Assembly: GCF_030936135.1 (NCBI RefSeq)
Contig: NC_082600.1
Location: 19,847,943-19,911,942 of the forward strand
Origin: Gavia stellata
Taxonomy: Eukaryota; Chordata; Aves; Gaviiformes; Gaviidae
Length of the DNA stretch: 64,000 bases
Direction of reading: 5' to 3'
Shown: positions 49,701-62,309 of the stretch, in pieces
How the letters are laid out: each line of letters opens with the position of its first letter
How positions within the stretch are numbered: the stretch's first letter is position 1
The notes under the pieces: generated by a model
Databases searched by the model: none
The model's input: the letters and a program-made list of their open reading frames with translations, nothing else
Told to the model about the DNA's origin: nothing
Position numbers and translations under genes: made by a program

Positions 49701-52309
49701 AGTAAAAAGTGGCCCAAAAGAAGGTAATTCCATTAGTACATTCGCTAACATAAGGCAAAATTGCAAATCTAATGGAGACTTTCAGCAGAAATCATAAATG
49801 AGCAATGAAGATACTGGTCTTTTCAAGCACCACATGGTTCAGCAGAGAACTCATGACCATTTAATGAACAATTTGTTAAAGAAAAGAGAAGTAGCAAATT
49901 TTTGCCTCAATTAAAGTCAATGGGATTGCATGTATAAGTCAACTGTAACTCAAAGTGACATTCTTGTAATATTAAATATTCATTGAAATTCTGCATTAAT
50001 ACATGTATTGTTCTAATGGATCATTTTATTCTCTGTGAGTGCACAATTCCCTTTTTTTCAGCATAGCACTGTATATTACCTAATCACATTAAGAAAACAT
50101 ACACAACTTCAAAATGGAGCACCGTAGAAAATTTTTAAAACTCAAGCTGCACAACCAATACCATCTCAGGAACTTTACTCAGAGGGGCAAACTAATGGAA
50201 GAGTGATACCTTCTCTATTAATCATGGGAAGCTGTGACTACCTAAGAAAGAGGCCAGGTTTTTTTCAAAAATATTTGCCATTCTGCAGTGTCTGCTCTCT
50301 TTTCAAGTGAGCTATTGCTGACTTTGAAAGCCTCGTCCCCTGGATAGCCTGCAAGGTATGAGTTAAACTACAGATACTATTTTATTTAACTTTATATTAA
50401 ATCTAACAAAGAGAAATACAAAATGCAGTGTCAGACAATGAGGCAGTTAGAAACTTCCCTTTTGCATATCCTGGCATTTGTTGACTTGAACACTTTGCAT
50501 TTAATTTCTTTGTTTGTTTTCTTTTTAAAGGAAAAAAATCTTATGGGTAAAGGCAAAAAGGTGATAGTCAAACTTCCCCTAAATACTAATCTCGGAGAGT
50601 GACCAAACCAAATATATTTGCTTCAAAGATGCTGTTTCTATATTTATTTGATTTTCTAAGTTAGGAACGTGTGAGAAAAAGAGATTGTAATCGAAGCTGG
50701 GTTTCATTCTTGACCATAGCAGGTACGAGCAAGATCTCACTATGATTTATGTGCATACATCTTATATTTCATTCCCTTATCTTTTTAAATGAATTGTGAA
50801 TAATTCAGGGAATGACTGGGTGGATAACAGACTTTGTGCACCCCTGAAGATTGAAATCTTCTAATTACCCAGTAACAGGTACAGCTTGGAAGTGGTATCA
50901 CCAGGTTTCCTTACCCCACCCATCCATGGCCCAAGGCTCATCCCTATGCATGAGCCCTTCGTTATCCAGCTCCCAATTAGTTCTCAGCTTGTCCTTCAAG
51001 AGATCCAACAAGGCTGACAGTGAAGATAATGTTCATAAGAGGCCACTTGCCCTGGGGGAAGTCAACTGTCACTATCAAACTTGTTCCAGCAAAAAATTAA
51101 GTATTTGGCGTAACAACGCACCTGTCACTATTGCCTCAGACCATGCTTCAGCCTCACCAGAAAGAGGCTCATAAATCCTTATTGAGCTCTTCTTCTCATT
51201 TCCCAATGAGTCCTCCTCTTTGAGCATTAGTTCTTCAGCTCATTGACCTGGGTACACACTTAAGAAACTTTGTTAGTTATCTAAAAAAAGATAAAATGAA
51301 GACAGGCAGAAGCTGAGTTAATCATTTGGACATATGGAAATAATGTGGTAATGTTGTTTATATGCAGGCAGGCAGTTCACTAATAGCATTGCTGCGAAAC
51401 ACTCAGAGGTTTTTAACCGGGAAAAAAACCAAGGGAGCTGCACAACATACCCAGAATTCAATGGATTTGATTGAAAGCTCCTCTTCAGCTTAGTTTGCTG
51501 TAGGCATAATGAGCAGGATCTGTAATTACTAAGCAACATTAAAAAACTACAGCAAAATGCAAACCAAATAATCAGGGAACTTTTCAGTTGGAAACAGGGA
51601 GGCTGACTGGACGGTGGGAAAACACCAATTTTGCCATAAACCCCTTCCTGAACTATACTGTAATAAAGAGTCCTGGCTATTCAGCTCCAGTGCAAGTGCC
51701 ATTAGGAAGACAGGAGATAGGCCTCGAGTTGGCTTTTGGGAGATTCAGGCAATCACATCGTCTGTTCCCTTTGGTAAGGCTTGAGCAAAAATTAGCCAAT
51801 TCTTTTTCTCCCATGGCTGTTTACAGAACGGTGGCTCCAGAGCTATGCTCTTCGGATGCCAGGAAACCTTTAATTTCCAATGTAGGTTGACCCGAGGCCC
51901 CTTCCTACCCATTTGTCCTTCTAGAATTGTCCCTTGACTTAAACGACCCTGCTTTTCTGGTATTTGTTTTCCTGATAATAGTTATAGAGACCAATCACAG
52001 AAGTATTAAAGATGTTCATATTGATCCAGAAAGGGAAAAAAAAGGAACAGCATGTCTGGCATGCTATAAACAACTGGGGGGGTGGGGAGGTTTAAAGGTG
52101 TGAAATTTCTCTCTGCATCTGAATTCCAAACATACTGTGTTTGGGGGTGAGAGGGGAATGGGGGTGTTTCGTTTGATTAACAAGATAGAGGCCACTGACG
52201 AAGTTTAAATCTGAATTTGCCAAAAGTTTTGGGGGGTTCAGCTGCCAAAGTTTAATGCAGATCGCTGCATACAGCCCGCATATGCTTGTAAGATGTTTCC
52301 TTCCCTGCG

Positions 52310-53060
52310 TTTACATCCCAGGCGGCAGCGATGGGAGCTGCTGAGCTGAGACCGGTTTCCTCCAGCCGCTCCAGCCTGCCGACATGCAAATGTCCCATCC
52401 CATTTTTCCGGGCCGGGCGGCCGGTGCAGAGCGTGCCAACAAGCCGCAAGCCCCGGGCTCGGGCCGGCTCCTGGCTGGCCGTGCAGGATGCGGCCCGGCG
52501 CTGCTCTGCTCCCGTGGGCACAGGGAGGTTTTGCCTGGGCTGGAAGGAACCGGCTCCATGGCTGACTTCCTTGTGAAGGGCAATAAAAAGCAGCGGGGAG
52601 CTCATGCCAGCCTGTTGGCTCCAATAATGATATCAACAATAACAACGAATCCCTTTTTCCAGCCCGGCCCTGTGGAGCCGCTGGAGTAGACTTTGAGGAT
52701 GTAATCCCCGGCAGCCAAAGCATTGTGTGGGGTTCTCCCGGCTGGTTTAAGCCGGGTGCATCAACCGCCAGTGCTGGCGGGAGCAGCAGAGCGCTCGGCA
52801 CGGGCTGCAAAACCTGCCAGGGAAGTGGCAGGCGCCCGGCGGGTACCCAGGCCCCATCCTCAGCCGGGCTGGCACGCGTGCCCGCCGCAGCAGCGAGCCC
52901 CGGCTCCCCGTGACGGGCGACAAGGACGGACGGCCGGCAGCAGCCCTTGCTGGTTGAGACACCCCCAGTCACTGCTGCGACACACCGAGCCGTGGCCTCC
53001 GCTTGCAGCGTGGTCTGCAGAGGCATGGATTTAAACTTCCGAGCGGTGTGTGCTCAGCCC
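52310..53060. promoter_or_regulatory. CpG island, candidate promoter
   Basis: The strongest CpG enrichment in the window: my hand count gives roughly 55 CpG in about 750 GC-rich bases, while flanking kilobases have very few. It contains the POU octamer ATGCAAAT (52384-52391), a TATA-like CAATAAAAAG (52581), a CCAAT box (52621) and two GC-rich hairpins (52737-52756, 52765-52780). Such islands in vertebrates usually mark promoters of housekeeping or developmental genes, or orphan regulatory islands. No exon or protein is recognisable. A 262-codon minus-strand ORF (52238-53026) and plus-strand ORFs are low-complexity Ala/Gly/Pro/Arg-rich and are probably composition artefacts. Confidence 0.7.
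52737..52780. other. two adjacent GC-rich inverted repeats inside the CpG island
   Basis: CCCGGCT (52737-52743) pairs with AGCCGGG (52750-52756) around GGTTTA. CCGCCAG (52765-52771) pairs with CTGGCGG (52774-52780) around TG. Both stems are perfect. They could be structured RNA if transcribed, or palindromic protein sites. Confidence 0.55.
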
Positions 53061-56000
53061 GCTGAAAACGAGGATGTCTATTTAGCAGCTGGAGTACCAC
53101 CAGACTGGGAGACTGAGTATTGTCCCCTGCCATAGCAGCACCTGTGAAGGGGAAAGCAGCAACCACAAGTACTTAAACAGGGTGACGTTATAAGCAGCAC
53201 TCCTCCGCAGACTGCCAAGCAGGCATTTGCTGGCAATAACTTCTCTTAACTACTTGCAGGTTGCATCTGAAATGATGAACTTGGGCTGGATGGCTCTGCA
53301 CCATATTCCTTTTTCTAGACCATTTGATAAACTGTTCAAAATAAGGAAAGTGTTCGCATTGAATTTGCCACCAGCCATTAATTTGGGACCTGTTACACCT
53401 TCTCTGTTTTTTCTATTTCACTCGTTTTAAAACTGGTGTGATCAAACAAAAAAATAAGGCTAGAGGCTAAAGAAAGGAGCTAGAAAACATCATACTGTAA
53501 CTTAAACCATTCACAACTGTTCCAGGTACACTTTAAAGCTCTCGTCTAACAGTTTTCAATCAAATAGTCCATATTCAACCTTAGCTCCTTGTAAGAATTC
53601 AGTCCTAAACTGCTGTCTGCTAATATTTTAAAAGTTGAGGAGAACTGCATGTGGACAATAACTAGGTAGAGAAAACACCCTAAAAAAGCCAGTACCCAGG
53701 TTGGTAACAGGGGCTGCAGCACAGGAGACAAGGGCAGCTTTAAAGACTAGCCGGAAAGCCAAGCCACCACTAGAGTCATTGCTGGAACTGGAGACTCAAA
53801 AGGATTGTGTCCCACTCCTCCCAAGCACAGTCCCCTAAACACCTGCTCAGCTGCTACCTAAACTCTATGGTGCTGAAAATTGTTTTCTGAGTTCTTGGAC
53901 GTGCCTGTAAGCTCCTTGGCTTCAACATTTACATCCAAAATAGCCCCTGCCCCCTCGGGATCTGTGCAGTAGGGTCTCAAGTCTGTTTCATGACAGCTGG
54001 GGTGTGCCAGCTTTAGGTCCCCTGACAACTTCTCTATCCTGAACCCAGCTTCGCTGGCACAAAGATTTGGGATGGAAATTTCCCCTCTCCAGGGAGAGTA
54101 AGAGATGAGAGATGCGCTTGCTCACACATGTTGTTTTCCTCTGCACCAAGTGGTGGTCACTCATGCTATGCAAGGTGGAAAGCTGTGCAGGGATGGAGAG
54201 AAGCTGTCGCCTGTATCACAAAGGACAGCTTGACCATCATGGATGGTCCTGCCGGCGCAGCCCTTGCTGCAAACAGGCTCGGAACACTGACTTCCCTCGC
54301 AATGGAGATGTCTTTCAGCACCCCAGAATGAAGTAGTTAAAGCCTGGAGACTGGCGGGGTGTAAGGCATGATCCCAGGGCTGACCACAGCGATGCCTGGT
54401 GACAGCGACTGCATGGTCCTCAGCTGCTTGCCTTCCAGACATGTGGGAACAGGCATGGCACCACATAAAGCTTGTAGAGGGGAACGGCTTTCCCAGCAGC
54501 AAGTCTGGTTGTCACCTCTTCACACTTTTTGCACAATGTCTACATTAAACAGGTCCCTGCTGAGCACTCCCTGAATCTTCTCCTTGCATTGGTTCTTCTC
54601 TTCTAACCCATGCAAGGAGTCTGGGAGCTTAATGCAGGCTGTGGTGGCTTTGCTTCTGCAGAAGAGCTGCTGTAATTTGTAGCAGGTTGCATTCCCAAGG
54701 CCATTTGCATGTTTCACCTTTTTTCATCTATTTTAGATCTTCCCTCAAACACTTCTGCCCCCACTCGCCTCTATTCTCTGCAGGGAAGAAGAGAGTCCAG
54801 AAGAGAGCCAGCCCAGAGCTGGCTCTTCAGAAATCTCTCATCTTCCCTAGCAGAGGTCTTCTGTGCAAGTGCTTTGCCAAACACACTCATCTTTTATTCC
54901 TCCCTAAGTCCATCAGTATGGCTTTCCTGCCTTTGTGTATACCAGTAACACCTTTTTCCTTTTAAACATTTTTTCTTTTTTATAGAGAGTATAATGAAAA
55001 ATTAAATGAAACCTCAAAACCTCATTTTATAAAACTTGGTCCGACCTACCTCTCCAGAATCAAAGAAATTCAGAGCTAATGATGAATCTGCCTACTTCAG
55101 CCAATCCTGCCTAATTGCCAGAGCTCATGGTCATTGAGCTGGTAGTGCAGGAACAGAACATGATGATGGCAGAGTGATGCTTTTGCTGGTTTTTGTTGAA
55201 AAGAGTGATGGAGTTTCTGTATTTGTAAACATAAAATTTGGATAAAATTTGCTGTAAGGTGATAAATTTGCAAAATGGGTCAAATCACAGACAAATATTT
55301 AACAGCAACCTATTCACTCAGAAGGAAGTATACTGAATTCATTAGAAAATCTGCATGTAAAAAGACTTTGCCAATCCAATAGAGTAAGACTGAAGAGATG
55401 AAATGAATTCCAAAACTAGCAGTCAACAATGTGCAGCCAGCACAGCCCTAAAAAAATGGTTCCATTTTCTCACCAATTCAGCCACGTGACCTTAATGCCT
55501 ATTCCAATTGTTATTGTATTAACTGCTCAAATTAATTTAATCTGGAATTTGGTCAAGACAATGCCTTACAAGTTGTAAATCACTAGAAATACCTGCATTG
55601 CCATACAAGTAGATTCTATAACCTCTGGGTAATAGTTTAGGAACTAAAGCTGCATGTGAGATTCAGTATTGCTTTAGTAATTAACAATCTACAAACAGGT
55701 TAGTTTTATACTTCATCCTTGAAGTAATATAATCATTTGACTGGCAGTGTGAAGTCACTTGCATGTGATGGGCATTAATCATGAATTAGAATCTAAATTC
55801 TCCCCTATCCTGTTAAAACGAGAAGCACTAAACTACGTTCTGTTATTTCATAGTAAGCAATGTACTGAAAAGTCTGAAAAAATTATCTTTTTATATATCT
55901 ATAAGATTATCTATATATATTTTATTAGATTTTACTTTTTCATTTATACATATTCACTAGTGGCAACAGCTTTGGTATGAAGAAGCTTTTTGCCACATCA

Positions 56001-57178
56001 GAGAAGGAAGGTTATTTTTCCCCAGATAGTAACTACCTACTGTATGGAAGCAGGTCTAATGTGTCTAAGTACAGAGTACTAAAATGGCATTATTATAACT
56101 ATTGCTTCATAAAACTTCAAACTACCAGAATAATTTAATATCAGTGCAGTCAACTTTATGTGACTTTTTCTGCATGCATACTTCTGCAATTGAGAGCTTC
56201 CTACTTGTACATTTTGTGTGTGTGTACTCCTGCAGTAGTTTAGCGAATAATAACTGATCTCCTAACCTAAAGCTGCCTATTAACAGAATTAAGTTCAGTG
56301 AAGTGCTCTTTGTAGAATAGGTAGATTGTGGCTCATGAAGCCTAAGAAGAGATGGAGATTAGGTTAGAAGGGAAGAGAGAGGGAGAGGAGAACTGGTGGG
56401 AGAAGAGGTCTGGGACGGATCCCAGTGTCTTCGGACAGTCTGTCCCTGGTCCCACTTACCTCGCTGCCTCAGACTTACACACATCCTGCAGCACATTACG
56501 GCCCCAAGTTCAAAACTTGATGCATTGATCTCCGCTGGGAACAACCCATGTGCAAAGACAATCCCTTAAAAATCTACCACATTTTAGGCTCAAGATGGCT
56601 GTATGTCAGTGATGGGTGAAGTGACTGCTTAAGCTTACATCTAATATGATGCTGCTCAGGAGAAGTGGACAGCAAAGCTCTTCTTCAATGCAAGATGATA
56701 CATGTGTATATATATGGGAGACAGTGGTGTGCTTCACGTTTTCAAAAGCAGTAACTCTTCTGAGATGAAAGCATCATTTCAGGAAAGCCGTGAGGCAGCG
56801 CAGTGCACCCTCACAGCCACACTCATGGCCAAGGTAAACTTCCAACAGCTTACCTCCCCCCAGACCAGGTACCCCCAGCTTGAAGCTCGGGGCAACCTGC
56901 TCTGTATCTCTTTTTTGTAACCACAGCTCTCTGCTGCTGCAAGCCCAGCGAGGCTCAGTTCCACATCTACAACCTGGGGCCTGAGCAGAGCACAGGAAGA
57001 CTTTCTTCTGCACTCTGACTTGAGTGATGGTCCTGTCTGAGGCAACACAGAGGAGAAAGTTGCTTGGTGAGAAATCAGCAGGTTAGGACAAAAAGTTGGT
57101 GGGTGCTTGTGGGAATGGAGATCTGGAAGAAGATGTGTCATTGGCAGCCCTGATCAGAGGGAGAAATAGATGGGCTGA
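53061..57178. other. unique noncoding DNA, no gene seen
   Basis: Unique sequence leaving the CpG island, AT-rich at 54960-56300 with an AT-rich low-complexity patch at 55888-55938, and (GT)n-like sequence at 56215-56224. ORFs at 54112-54574 and 56774-57141 overlap on both strands without domains. No repeat family recognised. Confidence 0.5.
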
Positions 57179-57766
57179 TGTACTGGTTTGGGCTGGGATC
57201 GTTTTCTTCATAGTAGCTCATATGGTGCTGGGATTTGAATTTGTGACCCAAACCGTGTTGAGAACCGAGGAGTGTTTTAGTTATTGCTGAGCAGTGCTTA
57301 CACAGAGTCAAGGCCTTTTCTGCTCCTCACACCGCCTTGCCAACAAGTCAGCTGGGGGTGCACAAGAAGTTGGGAGGGGACACAGCTGGGATGGCTGACC
57401 ACAACTGACCAAAGGGATATTCCATACTATATGACGTCATGCTCAGCAATAAAAGCTGGGGGAAGAAGAAGGAAGGTGGGACATTCAGAGTTACGGTGTT
57501 TGTCTTCCCAAATAACCACTCTGTGTGACGGAGCCCTGCTGTCCTGGGGATGGCTGAACACCTGCCTGCAAATGGGGAGTGGTGAATGAGTTCCTTTTTT
57601 TGCTTTGCTTGCACACATGGCTTTTACTTTTGTGATTAAACTGTCTTTATCTCAACCCACGAGTTTTTGCACTTTTACCCTTCCAATTCTCTTCCTATCC
57701 CACCAGGAAGGGGAGTGGGTAAGCGGCTGGAGGGGCCGAGCTGCCCACCGGGGTTAACCCACGACA
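57179..57766 (+). mobile_element. solo LTR of an avian endogenous retrovirus (ERVL-like)
   Basis: A 588-bp element starting TGTACTGGTTTGGGCTGGGA and ending GGGTTAACCCACGACA, so with the 5'-TG...CA-3' LTR termini. Inner blocks match an LTR I know from neoavian genomes: CACAAGAAGTTGGGAGGGGA, CAAAGGGATATTCCATACTA, TATGACGTCATGCTCAG and AAACTGTCTTTATCTCAACC. A palindromic CRE (TGACGTCA) lies at 57432-57439, a TATA-like CAATAAAAGC at 57448-57457 and the polyadenylation signal ATTAAA at 57635-57640. Flanks GCTGA (57174-57178) and GCAGA (57767-57771) match at 4 of 5 bases, fitting a decayed 5-bp target duplication. No gag, pol or env sequence flanks it, so it is a solo LTR left by LTR-LTR recombination. 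Confidence 0.93.
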
Positions 57767-58824
57767 GCAGAGATGAAAAAAGGGCAAGGACCATGGGACA
57801 AGGAAACCTAGAAGAGTCTGAGAGGCACAAGCTGGGCCTGATAAGAGTAGAGAATAAAACGGAGAGGAAGGGAGAGGGCAGGACAGGCAGAGGACAGGAA
57901 GAATGGGGTCATGGTTACAGGGGGTGGGTGGAAGAGCCGAGGACCACTCAAGCACAGCCCCCTGCAGAGCCCTGAGCTGCTCCCACAGTCCCCAAATCCA
58001 CCTTTTGTCTGCAAACCCGTGGGCAAAGCGCTCCCTCCCCATTTCCAGTTGGCTGAGGAAGCGGAAGAGCTTTGCTTGCCGTCGCGCTGTTACCTCGAGG
58101 GGTCACAGTCTGCGCCGAACCCAAAGTCAGCGGCTGGGATGATGACTCACGGGGGTGTCACCCCGGTGCCACACAACGGAGTTTCCTGTGCTGGGAGCGT
58201 AGTTCTGCTTTCACTCTCATAGTAGTAAATTACAGGATTGAAACAGCAGCGAAAGCACAAAATTACGCCTCAAAGTGCCAGAATTGAGTTTCTTTGCCAC
58301 TTTTATTCCCCTACTTCCCTTCACACCCCTATTTTGTAGTCTTAGCGTGAAATCACCCTGTTTATTTCAGCTCCTTCTCTTCCCTGGCACAAGGGGAGCT
58401 GCTCTGGACATGAATCAGAGTGGTGCAATGACAGAAGTGCTGCGTAGTTGATCTCTTTTCTTGTGTTGCAGAAATTAGGCAATGCATAATGAGTAATATC
58501 GGGCTGGAAGAAGAGAAAAGCTGACCTGCTGGACAAGGCAGGCTATAGCTGCCCTGGAAAACAAGCGCTCATGGTCTCTGTGTGGAGTCCTTGCATGGGG
58601 TGAGTCGACCACTCGGACTCAGCTATCTACAGGCGGTCGCTTCCTCTAAGCACGTCGGTCAACAACTGCCTGACCCAGGGGCTTAGATTGATTTTCAGAC
58701 ACGAAGGACACTGTTACCGATGAGGTCTCTTTGTACCACACATAAGAGGCATGATTATGATTCTGACAAAGGAAAATGTCTCAGATTGATCGCTCAGAAA
58801 TACTGCTTTGGACTTCAGTGACTG
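57767..58824. other. unique noncoding DNA with a small CpG-rich patch
   Basis: A purine-rich stretch at 57767-57915 is followed by a patch at about 58020-58190 with roughly a dozen CpGs. This is too short for a confident island. Overlapping ORFs in three frames (57667-58287) show no domain. No gene recognised. Confidence 0.45.
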
Positions 58825-58940
58825 CATCTCAGCTCCTTCTGTTCGATGAGGATAAAGCATGTCCTTACTTCACTGTGTGTCCTAAAAAGAAAGCAGTATT
58901 TGTGAAGCACTCAGATACTGAAGTGCCATAGGAAAAATTA
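58825..58940 (+). repeat. MIR-like SINE remnant
   Basis: CATCTCAGCTCCTTCTGTTC, GATGAGGATAAAGCATGTCC, then TATTTGTGAAGCACTCAGAT and ACTGAAGTGCCATAGGAA follow the order of MIR ('cctcagtttcctcatctgtaaaatggggataat...tgtaaagcgctttgagatact...gaaaggcgctatagaa'). A diverged, sense-orientation copy. Confidence 0.55.
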
Positions 58941-61900
58941 AAGAAACTAGTAATTCTGTCTTTGGAACAAGAGCTGGGTAGTGACTAGGGTACGGAATAA
59001 TGCATTCAAAAAGAAAGTTGCAATGAAATATTTAATACATTGATGCAAAGATTCTGTGGGCAGCATAGTATAAGCAGACAGTGTCATAATGTTTTGCAGT
59101 CACATTTGCAACAGGCCAAACTGGGGTTTCATGGATAACCTTAATTGGGCATTTTTTAAATTTCAAGTGCTTAGTTTTGTAGCCCTAAGAACATTCTTTT
59201 GCCATATTTTCTGTGTGTGCAAGTGTTTAATATAGAGAAGAATAATGACCCTAGCTAGTGAAGAAATTACTTACCTTCCTCTACAAATTACTTTGATGGC
59301 AAATGAATCAGCAAGGCAATTTTCACACTTCAGCTATGCTTTTTTGACTGTGCTGTACAGCATGGTATCTTCTTTGGTAGTGAAAAGAAGATTTCACTTG
59401 GCTTTTTTCACTTGGGGGGCGGGTTAGGAAAAGTGGACAAACTGAGTGACAGCACTGATGCTAGAAAAACTTAATGCCCAGGGAGCTCACAATCAAATAT
59501 TTATAGCTTTATGGGCAACAAATACTCCGTGAGACAAGACTACAAAGCAGTCCCATGCTCAGGTATTCTTTTTGCTCTCACCCTATCCATTTCTTTCACC
59601 ATATCCTTTTACAGAATACTTACTACACTGTCAGCATTGTTATTGCCAATGCCACTGCAAACTAGTAAAATGGGGAATGCTATTTAATGCCTTTTTATGG
59701 ATTTCTGTTGATCCAGTTGGTTCCTATTCAAATATTGTGTTAATTTTAAATAGTGCAAGTAGTAGGGCAAGTAGGACTTTTGTTCAAGAATCTGTTTTTC
59801 AAATATGTCATATTTAGAGATCTAGAAATAAAAAAAAAAAATCAGAAAACATTTTTATTAATTTTTAGGCAATTAGCCCAATTTTCATATTGTACTTCAA
59901 CCACTAATTATCTTAGGAGATGTTTTTGCCAGGAAAAGGCTGCACTATGAATAATTCTTTCAGTATTTCTGCAGATGCTGACTTCTGAGACAACTGAAAT
60001 GAAAGTGGCTCTCTGGAGGAGATCTGTACAAGATTTCCCAGTCAATGAAGCTTCTATGAAAGATCAGAACAAGAAGTCACCACACAAGGCTGCAGTACTC
60101 ACTGCCAGCTAGAGCCAGCCTTGTCCAACACCTATAGGGATGCTGGAAAGGGCAACTTGCAACCTTTTTATTAGGGTCTCTGGTAGCAATGCTGGGAGAC
60201 CTGCTTCTCAGTTTTGTTTCTGTAACATCGCTATACAGTGCTGGTGTCACTCAGCATCTCAGACTCCACAGAGATCTGGGAGAAATTTAACCCCCTGCTG
60301 CAATACCCTCCTTTTTTGTATCAAATGTGGGGTTTTTTCTCTCCTGGAGTTTAGCAGTTTGATGACCGAAAGGGCTGTGCTGCGCTCTGAAGCATGCTCT
60401 TGCCTCTGCAGAGCAAAGCACTGCACAGGGAAGTAAGGAGAGGGTCCTTGTCAGTGCTACGAGGAGGAGAGCACAACAGGCTGGTCCGCTCTACTCTCTT
60501 CCTGGTTATTGTCACTAGTAGGACAGAGCGCAACAGAAGCACTCATTTATTACTACATATTAGTTGTGCTTAATCATCCATGGGACTATAAGAGATTGTC
60601 TTAGTGTCTACCTAATGAGCAGCTCTGCCATTTATTGGGATATTTGGCCACTTCAGTATGAAAACGGGTTTATTAATATCAAACTTAAAACAAATTATCA
60701 ACTATTACAAATATCCTCTGAATGCTTCCCTAGGATACTCACTGATAGGGGTTCTTGCAAAATACAAAATCCTTTAGGTACTTGGACCTTCATAAAAATT
60801 TTCTATAGCAAGTAACATCAGGAATCTTTGGAACTCCAGATCCATACACAATTCATCATCTAATTCATTACTTCAAAATCTTGTATTTCGATTTTAAAAC
60901 TCCAACCTTTAATATTTTGGAATTGCAGTGTTGTTACGTAAAAATCCCCACACAACTTTATATGTGTTTGCCTCACTGATTTTAAAGGTCCACCTGCTGT
61001 TTGCAAGTATACCATTTGTTTTCCTAAATGTCCATCAGGAGAAACATGGCATCAGCCTTCATCACCTATCTTCACTTGACGGCTAGATGTCTGTGGTCAG
61101 AAGACATGCAGTGGTCCTGCCACAGTCCTTTCTGTCAGATTTCACTTAGTCATTAAATTTTAAAAACAAACCAAAAAAACCCACCAACCAACCAAAACCC
61201 TAATGGGATTGCAGTAAGACAAGTGTTCCAGTTAGCTTCATGTTGGGGGAAAAGCAAGCTCTATTTGTTATTTCTAAACCCCAAGACTCTGCTTTTAGTT
61301 TAGGATGGTGTCACCTGGGAAACAAGGGTCTGCATTCACATCACACGCATACTGCAATAGAGGGACCAGGATACAGCTTTGTCCCCCTCCCCACTCAGCT
61401 GGGCAGAGCGCAGGGGCCGGCAGCTGCAACACTGCACCCTGCCCAAAGATCAGACCCACACCCACACGTGCATTTAATGCATCGATAAGGTGTAGGATAA
61501 TTTCTTGGTCAGTTTTTGATAGCATCTGTGTTTCTGAAGGTGCACAACTGTGACAAATGGTTGAGGGATTAAGAGTCTTCTATCACATCGGTAAACCACC
61601 CCCCCCTTCACCCCACCCAAGGAAACAAAACAAATGCCCCATACTTGGAGACGTTTCGGTGCCTGAATTATTAATAAAATAAGCATGATAATGAATAATC
61701 TATGTTAAGCATTTTCTTACCCTTTATTTTTTCATTATGATCAGAAGAGGAATATGATTAACAGCATTTTAAACTTTAGCAGTACAATTTCAGTATTAAA
61801 TATAAAACTACACTGCAAGTTGATGTATTTTAAAAATGGTTATGTATACTCTAGCCTTAAATTTATGTATCAAATACAAGTAACTCAATTGTTTCTTGCC

Positions 61901-62199
61901 TTGACAATTAACATATCTAACAAATTTCAACAAGCCAGACATCCATCTTTTCCATTAAAAAAAATAAGCAAGCACACTAACTCTTATTCATAGCAAGGGG
62001 GTGTAAAGATTCAACACTTTCCTGAGTGTTGTGCAAAGAATAACAGGTTTGAGAAAGTCAGTTAAGTAAGTGTAATGATAAACCTAAAGCTAAGCTGGAG
62101 GACCTTTTGATTAACTTCATATTTCATATATTACTTGCATCAGTTGAGAGCAACATGAGTTACAGAACTTCCATGAAAACAAGCCACTTACAAGCAGGT
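58941..62199. other. unique noncoding DNA, no gene seen
   Basis: AT-rich unique sequence with A runs (59828-59840), a C/A-only tract at 61161-61200 and a C8 run near 61597-61606 close to further C runs. Short ORFs at 60140-60542 and 61240-61553 overlap antisense without domains. No repeat family recognised. Confidence 0.5.
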
Positions 62200-62309
62200 G
62201 GTTAAGCTTGATCAGTTTATTAAAAGGATTATATGACACGGTTGCCTGCAATAGCAGGGGACTGGATCTGATGACCCAGGAAGTTCTTTCCAGTCCCATG
62301 TTTCTAAGC
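62200..62309 (+). mobile_element. CR1-type LINE 3' end, 5'-truncated
   Basis: AAAAGGATTATATGACACGG, TTGCCTGCAATAGCAGGGGA, CTGGATCTGATGACCCAGGA and AGTTCTTTCCAGTCCCATGT resemble a CR1 subfamily tail ('ggttgcctgcaatagcaggggactggactcgatgacccaagaggtcccttccagcccta'). The terminal octamers are reduced to TTTCTA. Only the 3' UTR is present. Confidence 0.8.

Larger units (their letters stand above)
43376..52309. other. unique noncoding DNA with scattered splice-like motifs
   Basis: No gene that I can name. Splice-bounded open segments occur at 43762-43879, 44239-44455 and 46621-46715 but are unproven. Also present: a perfect inverted repeat at 45194-45214, an A14 run at 46818-46831, a C-rich string near 48309, repeat-free AT-rich DNA at 49850-50100, and G-rich strings at 52076-52165 (GGGGGGGTGGGGAGG and others). 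ORFs at 47863-48322 overlap each other in two frames without domains. Confidence 0.45.

Noticed and set aside
52238..53026. 262-codon minus-strand ORF in the CpG island
   Set aside because: Ala/Gly/Pro/Arg/Ser-rich with no domain, overlapped by several ORFs on the plus strand and in the other minus frames. GC-rich DNA with few stop codons explains it.
57179..57766. Remains of a full provirus around the LTR
   Set aside because: No gag, pol or env-like frames or second LTR lie on either side within the window, and the near-match target duplication directly abuts this single LTR.
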